Shown: piece by piece, positions 1-5,223 of the stretch | Position numbering within the stretch: the first letter of the stretch is position 1 | Layout of the letters: the number at the start of each line of letters is the position of its first letter | NCBI RefSeq assembly: GCF_039812505.1 | Contig: NZ_JBDIAQ010000199.1 | Location: 1-5,223 of the forward strand | Length of the DNA stretch: 5,223 bases | Direction of reading: 5' to 3' | DNA from: Intrasporangium_A sp039812505 | GTDB taxonomy: Bacteria > Actinomycetota > Actinomycetes > Actinomycetales > Dermatophilaceae | Translations under genes and position numbers: made by a program | Notes under the pieces: model-generated | What the model saw: only the letters and a program-made list of their open reading frames with translations | Database searches by the model: none | What the model was told of the DNA's origin: nothing

Positions 1-26
1 GGGGTGGGGTGGAGGCAGCGAACCGG

Positions 27-31
27 AAGGA
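27..31 (+). promoter_or_regulatory. Ribosome binding site fixing the SDR start
   Basis: AAGGA lies 7 nt before the ATG at 39, inside a purine-rich run (25-36). This supports the ATG at 39 over the in-frame GTG at 9. Starting at 9 would add ten residues (MEAANRKEED) that do not resemble an SDR N-terminus, whereas the protein from 39 begins with the usual short lead into the first beta strand. The first 38 bases show no other gene or clear promoter. Confidence 0.7.
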
Positions 32-38
32 AGAGGAC

Positions 39-806
39 ATGGCAGGCAGGCTGGACGGGAAGGTGGCGGTGGTCACGGGTGGCTGCTCGGGGATCGGGCT
101 GGCCACGGTGCGCCGGTTCGTCCGGGAAGGCGCGCGGGTCGTGGTCGGCGACGTCGACGCCGGGGGCGGGGCCCGGGTCGCGGCCCAGACCGGGGCGCTG
201 TTCGTCTCGGTCGACGTGACCAGCCAGGAGCAGGTCGAGCACCTGTTCCGGGTCGCGAAGGACGCCCACGGCCGCATCGACGTGGCCTTCAACAACGCCG
301 GGATCAGCCCGCCGGAGGACGACTCGATCCTCGAGACCGACCTGGCGGCGTGGCGGCGGGTGCAGGAGGTCAACCTGACCTCGGTGTTCCTGTGCTGCAA
401 GGCGGTGCTGCCGTACCTGCTCGAGCAGGGCGGCGGCTCGATCATCAACACGGCCTCGTTCGTGGCGGTGATGGGCGCGGCCACCTCGCAGATCTCGTAC
501 ACGGCGAGCAAGGGCGGGGTGGTCTCGCTCAGCCGTGAGCTCGGGGTGCAGTTCGCCCGCCGGGGGGTGCGGGTCAACGCCCTCTGCCCGGGGCCGGTCG
601 ACACGCCCCTGCTGAAGGAGCTGTTCGCCGCGGACGAGCAGCGCGCGGCGCGCCGGCTGGTGCACGTGCCGATGGGCCGGTTCGCCGAGCCGGAGGAGAT
701 CGCCGCGGCGGCGCTCTTCCTGGCCTCGGACGAGTCGAGCTTCGTCACGGCCGCCACGTTCCTGGTCGACGGCGGCATCTCCGGCGCCTACGTGACCCCG
801 CTGTGA
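39..806 (+). CDS. Short-chain dehydrogenase/reductase (classical SDR, probably NAD-dependent)
   Basis: This 255-aa cytoplasmic oxidoreductase has the usual length of a classical SDR and all family motifs. The cofactor glycine motif is TGGCSGIG (13-20), with DVT at 59-61 and NNAG at 85-88. The catalytic tetrad reads N112, S140, Y154 and K158 (YTASK), followed by the PGPVDT loop at 184-189. Asp38, at the end of the second beta strand, is the acidic position that usually favours NAD(H) over NADP(H); that preference is family knowledge applied here. Such proteins are often auto-annotated as 3-oxoacyl-ACP reductase (FabG), but nothing in the sequence shows a fatty-acid substrate. Its stop codon overlaps the start of the PuuD-like hydrolase, so the two are almost certainly co-transcribed. 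That context suggests oxidation or reduction of an intermediate in amine or amino-acid catabolism. The substrate is unknown. The family call is very secure. Confidence 0.93.
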   Translation: MAGRLDGKVAVVTGGCSGIGLATVRRFVREGARVVVGDVDAGGGARVAAQTGALFVSVDVTSQEQVEHLFRVAKDAHGRIDVAFNNAGISPPEDDSILETDLAAWRRVQEVNLTSVFLCCKAVLPYLLEQGGGSIINTASFVAVMGAATSQISYTASKGGVVSLSRELGVQFARRGVRVNALCPGPVDTPLLKELFAADEQRAARRLVHVPMGRFAEPEEIAAAALFLASDESSFVTAATFLVDGGISGAYVTPL

Positions 807-1549
807 GCCCGTCGCCGCGGCCGGTCATCGGGATCACGACCTACGTCGAGCCGGCCTCACGGGGGGACTGGGTGCAGGTGCCCTCGGCGCTGCTGCCGCA
901 CTCCTACGTGCGCCAGGTCGAGGCGGCCGGCGGCATCGTCGTGCTGGTCCCCCCGCGCCCGGACGACGGCGCGGCCCTCGCCCGCGAGCTGCTGACCCGG
1001 CTCGACGGGCTGGTCCTGTCCGGGGGCGCGGACGTGGCCCCGGAGCGTTACGCCGCGGTACGCCACCGCGCGGTGCAGGGCGTGCGCCCCGACCGGGACA
1101 CCACCGAGCTGGCCCTCGCCCGCGTCACCGCTCTGCTCGACCTGCCGGTGCTCGGCGTCTGCCGGGGCATGCAGGTCATGGCCGTCGCCGCCGGTGGAGT
1201 GCTCGAGCAGCACGTCCCGGACCGGGTCGGGCACGAGGGCCACTCGCCCGGTCCGGCGGCATACGGCACCCACGCGGTGGACACCGTCCCGGGGACGGTG
1301 CTCGCCCGCCTGCTCGGCCCGCGCGTGGACGTGCCCAGCTACCACCACCAGTCGGTGCTGACCCACCCCGGCTACGCCGCCTGCGGCTGGGCGCCCGACG
1401 GGACCCTGGAGGCCATCGAGGACGCCACCGCGCGCTTCCGCGTCGCCGTCCAGTGGCACCCCGAGGAGGGGACCGACCCTCGCCTCTTCGACGGGCTGGT
1501 CGCCGCGGCGAGGTCGTATGCCGCCCAGCGGGCCGCCGCCGGTCGGTGA
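803..1549 (+). CDS. PuuD-like gamma-glutamyl-gamma-aminobutyrate hydrolase (peptidase C26, class I glutamine amidotransferase fold)
   Basis: This 248-aa protein is close in length to E. coli PuuD (about 254 aa). It opens with the typical PVIGITTY strand. SGGADVAPERY (73-83) forms the oxyanion-side loop, and the nucleophile elbow is GVCRGMQ, with Cys120. HPEE supplies His219 and Glu221 to complete a Cys-His-Glu triad, and the family-typical SYHHQSV lies at 179-185. Family members hydrolyse the gamma-glutamyl bond of gamma-glutamyl-GABA or related compounds, releasing glutamate in glutamylated polyamine catabolism. The GTG start at 803 overlaps the SDR stop (GTGA) and has no obvious Shine-Dalgarno sequence, so translation is probably coupled to the upstream gene. 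A gamma-glutamyl ligase of the glutamine synthetase family and an aldehyde dehydrogenase would be expected nearby, but none lies in this window. The family is certain; the exact substrate is inferred. Confidence 0.9.
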   Translation: MSPSPRPVIGITTYVEPASRGDWVQVPSALLPHSYVRQVEAAGGIVVLVPPRPDDGAALARELLTRLDGLVLSGGADVAPERYAAVRHRAVQGVRPDRDTTELALARVTALLDLPVLGVCRGMQVMAVAAGGVLEQHVPDRVGHEGHSPGPAAYGTHAVDTVPGTVLARLLGPRVDVPSYHHQSVLTHPGYAACGWAPDGTLEAIEDATARFRVAVQWHPEEGTDPRLFDGLVAAARSYAAQRAAAGR

Positions 1550-1584
1550 CGTCGGCACCGGGACGGGTGAGCCGCCCGCCCGGC

Positions 1585-1590
1585 TACCGT
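1585..1590 (+). promoter_or_regulatory. Putative -10 box of a leaderless promoter for the HAD gene
   Basis: TACCGT fits the actinobacterial TANNNT consensus and ends six bases before the ATG at 1597. Transcription would therefore start at or next to the A of the start codon. No Shine-Dalgarno sequence precedes this ATG (GTGGTGGC), which agrees with leaderless translation. A convincing -35 box is not visible. The site lies in the 47-bp gap after the PuuD-like gene and suggests the HAD gene has its own transcript. Confidence 0.5.
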
Positions 1591-1596
1591 GGTGGC

Positions 1597-2430
1597 ATGC
1601 AGCGGACCGACCGGCCGGGCGCGCCGGACCGGCCGCGCCTGGTCGCCTCCGACCTGGACGGCACCCTGCTGCACTCCGACGGCACGGTGTCCGCGCGGAC
1701 CCGCGCGGCCTGGGCGGCAGCCGGTGAGGCGGGTCTCGAGACGGTGCTCGTCACCGCGCGGCCACCACGCTGGCTGCACGGCCTCGGACAGGTCGTCGGG
1801 CCGCGCGGCATCGCGATCTGCGGCAACGGCGCGTTCGTCTACGAGGTCGCCACCCGCCGGATGCTCGAGACGCACTGCTTCGCCACGGGTGTCGTGGAGG
1901 CCCTGGTCGCGCGGCTGCGGGCGGCCCTGCCGTCGGTGGTCTTCGCCGCCGAGCGGGCCGGCGGGGCCTACCTCGCCGCCGGCTTCCCCGACCACCGCGA
2001 CGACGCCCGGGCGCGGGGGGTGGCCCACGGGCCGCTCGCCGCCCTCGCGGGGGAGCCCGTCGGCAAGCTGCTCGCGCTCGCGCCGGGCGTGCCGCACGAC
2101 GAGTTCCTCGCCACCGTCGAGGCCGTGGTCGGTGGGCGCGGGCACCTGCACTTCTCCGGCGCCTCCGGCCTGGCCGAGGTCAACGCGCCGGGCGTCACCA
2201 AGGCCGTCGCCCTCGAGCGCTGGGCCGGGCGGCTCGGGATCGGTGCGCGGGACGTGTGGGCGTTCGGGGACATGCCCAACGACCTGCCCATGCTCGGCTG
2301 GGCCGGGGTCGGCTGGGCCGTGGCGAACGCCCACCCCGACGTGCTCGCCGCCGCCGACCGGATCTGCCCCTCCAACGACGCGGACGGGGTCGCGGTCACC
2401 GTCTCGGCAGCGCTCGGCCGGCCGGTGTGA
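1597..2430 (+). CDS. Cof-type HAD-superfamily hydrolase (HAD-IIB, sugar-phosphatase-like)
   Basis: This 277-aa protein carries the four HAD motifs in order. Motif I is DLDGTL (19-24), with Asp19 the nucleophile that forms the aspartyl-phosphate and Asp21 the acid/base. Motif II is Thr53 in LVTARPP. Motif III is Lys202 in GVTKAVAL. Motif IV is GDMPND (224-229), with Asp225 and Asp229 as Mg ligands. The large insert between motifs II and III (about 85-190) is the C2 cap of the Cof/YidA type. Family members dephosphorylate sugar phosphates or other small phosphometabolites; the substrate cannot be read from sequence. The reading frame stays open upstream to 1453, but that stretch lies inside the PuuD-like gene and looks non-coding. 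The ATG at 1597 is preferred because the HAD core begins soon after it and a leaderless -10 box precedes it. No link to isoleucine synthesis is evident beyond adjacency. Confidence 0.9.
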   Translation: MQRTDRPGAPDRPRLVASDLDGTLLHSDGTVSARTRAAWAAAGEAGLETVLVTARPPRWLHGLGQVVGPRGIAICGNGAFVYEVATRRMLETHCFATGVVEALVARLRAALPSVVFAAERAGGAYLAAGFPDHRDDARARGVAHGPLAALAGEPVGKLLALAPGVPHDEFLATVEAVVGGRGHLHFSGASGLAEVNAPGVTKAVALERWAGRLGIGARDVWAFGDMPNDLPMLGWAGVGWAVANAHPDVLAAADRICPSNDADGVAVTVSAALGRPV

Positions 2431-2446
2431 CCCGCCGACCCGCCGA
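2431..2446 (+). repeat. Tandem 8-bp direct repeat after the HAD stop
   Basis: CCCGCCGA occurs twice in immediate tandem right after the HAD stop codon. No function is apparent, and in DNA this GC-rich it may be chance. No convincing terminator for the HAD gene is visible here; the first clear terminator is the one at 2591-2620. Confidence 0.5.
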
Positions 2447-2480
2447 CCGGGCGCGCCACCGGCATCCACGATGCGGACAC

Positions 2481-2496
2481 CCGGTTCCCGGACCGG
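2481..2496. repeat. Short inverted repeat over the -35 region of the cimA leader promoter
   Basis: CCGGT (2481-2485) and ACCGG (2492-2496) are perfect inverted copies around a 6-bp centre. The element ends 12 bp before the putative -10 box at 2509, so it covers the -35 region. It could be an operator for a dimeric regulator, but five-base arms made almost entirely of G and C are easily found by chance here. Confidence 0.3.
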
Positions 2497-2514
2497 CTCG
2501 CCACCCCCTACTCT
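2485..2514 (+). promoter_or_regulatory. Putative promoter of the cimA leader transcript
   Basis: The -10 box TACTCT (2509-2514) fits TANNNT. Eighteen bases upstream lies TTCCCG (2485-2490), a weak match to a -35 box with only the leading TT conserved. Seven bases separate the -10 box from the GTG at 2522, so the transcript probably begins at or next to that codon and the leader peptide is translated leaderless. The promoter would drive the leader peptide, the terminator and, on readthrough, cimA. Confidence 0.55.
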
Positions 2515-2521
2515 GGCGCTC

Positions 2522-2566
2522 GTGATGAAGCATCTCGCGGCCACCGCCACGCTCATTATCGCCTAG
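2522..2566 (+). CDS. cimA leader peptide with tandem isoleucine codons (putative attenuator peptide)
   Basis: This tiny ORF reads MMKHLAATATLIIA followed by TAG: 14 codons from the GTG at 2522, or 13 from the ATG at 2525. It directly follows a -10 box and has no Shine-Dalgarno sequence, so it would be translated leaderless. Two consecutive Ile codons, ATT (2555-2557) and ATC (2558-2560), sit one codon before the stop, preceded by a Leu codon and two Thr codons. ATT is very unusual in this DNA: by eye every Ile codon in the annotated proteins is ATC. The ORF is followed by a hairpin and an intrinsic terminator, then by cimA, whose pathway product is isoleucine. This is the standard layout of a ribosome-mediated attenuator, with ribosomes stalling at Ile codons when charged tRNA-Ile is scarce. 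The peptide itself would have no function beyond its translation. The regulatory role is inferred; the ORF, promoter and terminator are seen. Confidence 0.7.
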   Translation: MMKHLAATATLIIA

Positions 2567-2590
2567 CGCGACGAGAGACCCTCGTCGCGC
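2566..2590 (+). promoter_or_regulatory. Perfect 10-bp hairpin beginning at the leader stop codon
   Basis: GCGCGACGAG (2566-2575) and CTCGTCGCGC (2581-2590) are perfect reverse complements around the five-base loop AGACC. The 5' arm starts on the G of the leader TAG, so a ribosome at the Ile codons or at the stop would cover part or all of that arm. The 3' arm abuts the terminator stem with no spacer, so the two helices could stack. It probably corresponds to the pause or ribosome-sensing hairpin (the 1:2 stem) of an attenuator. There is no T-tract after it, so it is not itself a terminator. Confidence 0.75.
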
Positions 2591-2620
2591 AGACCTCCCG
2601 AACCCTTGGGGGGTCTTTTT
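2591..2620 (+). terminator. Intrinsic terminator (attenuator) before cimA
   Basis: AGACCTCCC (2591-2599) pairs with GGGGGGTCT (2608-2616) to form a nine-base-pair stem with one G-U pair and the loop GAACCCTT. The T-tract 2616-2620 (TTTTT, then GTTT) follows directly. Such a T-rich stretch stands out strongly in this GC-rich sequence. It lies about 100 bp before cimA and right after the leader peptide, so a role in conditional termination is likely. It may also stop transcripts coming from the HAD gene. Confidence 0.85.
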
Positions 2621-2706
2621 GTTTCCCGACCCACCCGTGAGGGAGACGCTGCGAAGCCGGACCCGGCCCAGCGGCATCCGAGAAGAGCACCGAGGACGGA
2701 CTGACC

Positions 2707-2714
2707 AAGGGAAG
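2707..2714 (+). promoter_or_regulatory. Ribosome binding site of cimA
   Basis: AAGGGAAG is a Shine-Dalgarno-like purine stretch a few bases before the ATG at 2718. It fixes the cimA start there. The frame stays open upstream to 2619, but that part overlaps the terminator T-tract and encodes a sequence unlike the family. It also shows that cimA, unlike its neighbours, is translated from a leadered mRNA. Confidence 0.7.
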
Positions 2715-2717
2715 AGC

Positions 2718-4298
<1,581 letters not shown>

Positions 4299-4312
4299 CC
4301 CGCGCCGTCCAG

Positions 4313-4318
4313 CACACT
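4313..4318 (+). promoter_or_regulatory. Possible -10 box of a leaderless promoter for the VOC gene
   Basis: CACACT matches the two most conserved positions of TANNNT (A at position 2, T at position 6) but not the leading T. It ends six bases before the ATG at 4325, the same spacing as the HAD promoter. The alternative is that the VOC gene, only 26 bp after the cimA stop, is read through from cimA, with GGGG at 4319-4322 as a poor, very close Shine-Dalgarno sequence. Confidence 0.3.
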
Positions 4319-4324
4319 GGGGTG

Positions 4325-4750
4325 ATGGCTGCCCTCCCGACCGCGCCGCAGTGGTTCGGCGTCGTGCTCGACTGCCCCGACGCCTCCGAGCTCGCCCACT
4401 TCTACCAGCGGCTGCTCGGCTGGCGCCTCTACAAGGACACCCCCGAGTGGGCGACGCTCGCGCCCGACGCGACGGCCGGCTACAACCTCGCCTTCCAGCG
4501 GGAGCCGAACTACGTGCGACCGGTGTGGCCGAGCGAGCCGGGCAAGCCGCTGATGATGCTGCACCTCGACCTGCAGGTCGGTGACCTCGACACCGCCGTG
4601 GCGCACGCCGTCGGGCTGGGTGCCCGGCCTGCGGTGCACCAGCCGCAGGACGACGTGCGGGTCATGCTCGACCCTGCGGGGCACCCGTTCTGCCTCTACA
4701 CCGACCCCGACTCCGACTCGACCGACCCCGACCCCGACTCCGACACCTGA
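4325..4750 (+). CDS. VOC-family (glyoxalase/bleomycin-resistance fold) protein
   Basis: This small cytoplasmic protein of 141 aa consists of two beta-alpha-beta-beta-beta modules typical of the vicinal oxygen chelate fold. The first module has GVVLDCPDASELAHFYQRLL (12-31) followed by GW. The second has HLDLQVGDLDTAVAHAVGLG (80-99), ending in the characteristic DPAGHPFCLY (116-125). Family members include lyases, dioxygenases and binding or resistance proteins, and this subtype (Glyoxalase_6-like) is mostly uncharacterised, so no substrate is claimed. His80 and His120 are possible ligands, but metal binding is uncertain. The domain is complete at Tyr125. The last 16 residues are a low-complexity Asp-Pro/Asp-Ser tail encoded by a hexamer repeat, which overlaps the 3' end of the convergent gene. 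It may be co-transcribed with cimA or have its own start. Confidence 0.85.
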   Translation: MAALPTAPQWFGVVLDCPDASELAHFYQRLLGWRLYKDTPEWATLAPDATAGYNLAFQREPNYVRPVWPSEPGKPLMMLHLDLQVGDLDTAVAHAVGLGARPAVHQPQDDVRVMLDPAGHPFCLYTDPDSDSTDPDPDSDT

Positions 4751-5223
4751 GCCGGCAGCACGTCGAGCGAGGCCAGCAGCCGCTGCCGTAGCCGCTGCGC
4801 GCGCTCGCTGAAGCCGCGCTGCGCCGCCACGTACTGCGCCTTGCCCTCGGGGGTCTCGACCCGCACCGGCTCGTAGCCGAGCTCGCGCAGGTCGTACGGC
4901 GCGGCCCGCATGTCGAGCTCGCGGATGTCGCGCGCCAGCTCGAAGCAGTCGACGGTCAGCTCGCTGCCGACGACGGGGGTGAGCTTCATCGCCCACTTGT
5001 AGAGGTCCATCCCGGCGTGCAGGCAGCCCGGCTGTTCGTCTGCCGCCTGCCCGGCCCGCGTGGGCCGCAGCGTGTTGCGCGGTGCGGCCTGCGGCGAGAA
5101 GAACCGGTAGGCGTCGAAGTGCGAGCAGGCGATCTGGTGCGCCTCGACGACGTCGTCGGTGCCCTCGGGGCCGAGTCGGAGCGGCCACGCCGAGTGCCGT
5201 ACCTCGTCGTGGGGGAGGCGGTA
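4696..5223 (-). CDS. C-terminal part of a conserved actinobacterial protein usually labelled 3-methyladenine DNA glycosylase (5' end outside window)
   Basis: The minus-strand frame is open from the window edge to a TAG at 4696-4698, giving 175 residues. The fragment begins YRLPHDEVRHSAWPLRLG and contains HFDAYRFFSPQAAPRN (35-50), EQPGCLHAGMDLYKWAMKL (63-81), DCFELARDIRELDMRAAPYD (92-111) and VETPEGKAQYV (122-132). I recall these blocks from a widespread actinobacterial protein of roughly 300 aa annotated as 3-methyladenine DNA glycosylase. The label is family knowledge recalled without a search, and no helix-hairpin-helix glycosylase motif is visible in this part, so the enzymatic role is doubtful. 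The ATG at 5010 is internal: the conserved sequence clearly continues before it. After the helix ending near residue 158 comes the tail VSESGSGSVESESGSV, encoded by the antisense strand of the hexamer repeat. It is convergent with the VOC gene and overlaps it by 55 bp. Confidence 0.75.
   Translation of the reverse strand, partial: YRLPHDEVRHSAWPLRLGPEGTDDVVEAHQIACSHFDAYRFFSPQAAPRNTLRPTRAGQAADEQPGCLHAGMDLYKWAMKLTPVVGSELTVDCFELARDIRELDMRAAPYDLRELGYEPVRVETPEGKAQYVAAQRGFSERAQRLRQRLLASLDVLPAQVSESGSGSVESESGSV
4701..4745. repeat. CCGACY hexamer tandem repeat inside a convergent gene overlap
   Basis: There are seven hexamer units. CCGACC, CCGACT, CCGACT (4701-4718) are followed by an interrupting CGA (4719-4721), then CCGACC, CCGACC, CCGACT, CCGACA (4722-4745). 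On the + strand each unit adds an Asp-Pro or Asp-Ser dipeptide to the VOC protein. On the - strand the same bases give Ser, Gly, Glu and Val residues to the tail of the convergent gene. Because units are six bases long, gain or loss of whole units keeps both frames open. Confidence 0.85.

Larger units (their letters stand above)
2522..2717 (+). promoter_or_regulatory. 5' leader of cimA: putative isoleucine-responsive transcription attenuator
   Basis: This region covers the leader peptide, two adjacent hairpins and about 100 nt of untranslated sequence up to the cimA start. Without stalling, translation would finish at the TAG and the terminator would form, giving a short abortive RNA of about 100 nt. 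Under isoleucine shortage a ribosome held at ATT-ATC would alter folding of the stop-codon hairpin and allow readthrough. A classical antiterminator that sequesters the terminator 5' arm from an upstream position was not found, so the switching step is unresolved. From 2621 to 2706 I see no further gene or clear element. The T-box alternative is not supported: the region from the promoter to the terminator is too short, and no T-box motif is seen. Confidence 0.6.

Noticed and set aside
1453..1596. Upstream in-frame extension of the HAD protein by 48 residues
   Set aside because: It overlaps the end of the PuuD-like gene in another frame, is Arg-rich, and precedes a proper HAD N-terminus. The ATG at 1597 has a -10 box at leaderless distance.
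2422..2450. Possible hairpin (CCGGT/ACCGG, 19-nt loop) as terminator of the HAD gene
   Set aside because: There is only a five-pair stem, a long loop and no T-tract, and such pairs are common by chance in this composition.
1372..2556. Long minus-strand open frame of 394 codons opposite the HAD gene
   Set aside because: It is a GC-driven shadow frame rich in Arg, Gly, Val and Pro with no recognisable domain. The plus strand carries all HAD motifs in order.
2619..2717. Upstream in-frame extension of CimA by 33 residues
   Set aside because: It would start within the terminator T-tract, lacks a ribosome binding site, and is unlike CimA N-termini. The ATG at 2718 has AAGGGAAG before it.
2509..2717. 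T-box riboswitch or other aptamer upstream of cimA
   Set aside because: Only about 95 nt lie between the putative TSS and the terminator T-tract, and no T-box consensus or stem I architecture is visible. A leader peptide explains the region better.
4701..4745. CRISPR or regulatory iteron interpretation of the hexamer repeat
   Set aside because: The units are contiguous six-base copies without spacers and lie in frame within coding sequence, so a coding microsatellite is the simpler reading.

Overview
The window is chromosomal DNA from a high-GC actinobacterium. The evidence is a third-position G/C bias so strong that nearly every Ile codon is ATC, long spurious antisense ORFs, TANNNT -10 boxes placed 6-7 nt before start codons (leaderless genes), and actinobacterial-type CimA and '3-methyladenine DNA glycosylase'-labelled proteins. 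The genus cannot be fixed from this; a Micrococcales-like lineage is a guess. Nothing here looks mobile, phage-derived or CRISPR-related.

Layout. (1) 39-1549, + strand: an NAD-type short-chain dehydrogenase (SDR) followed by a PuuD-like gamma-glutamyl-GABA hydrolase. They overlap by 4 bp (GTGA) and are probably the end of a catabolic operon for polyamines or other gamma-glutamylated amines. (2) 1597-2430, +: a Cof-type HAD phosphatase with its own apparent leaderless promoter. (3) 2431-2717: a 287-bp gap that holds the most interesting element. It has a promoter, a leaderless 14-codon ORF ending Leu-Ile-Ile-Ala-stop, a perfect 10-bp hairpin starting on the last base of the stop codon, and a strong intrinsic terminator with a T-tract. 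All of this sits about 100 nt before the ribosome binding site of the next gene. (4) 2718-4298, +: cimA, (R)-citramalate synthase, the committing enzyme of the threonine-independent route to isoleucine. (5) 4325-4750, +: a small VOC/glyoxalase-fold protein. (6) 4696-5223, - strand: the C-terminal part of a conserved actinobacterial protein usually labelled 3-methyladenine DNA glycosylase. Its 5' end lies outside the window. The convergent genes (5) and (6) overlap tail to tail by 55 bp, across a CCGACY hexamer repeat that encodes low-complexity tails for both proteins.

Main interpretation. The region before cimA looks like an isoleucine-responsive transcription attenuator: a tandem Ile leader peptide, then a stop-codon hairpin, then a terminator, ahead of an isoleucine biosynthesis gene. 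The peptide, both hairpins and the T-tract are directly visible. Regulation by charged tRNA-Ile is inference, and I could not find a classical antiterminator by eye.
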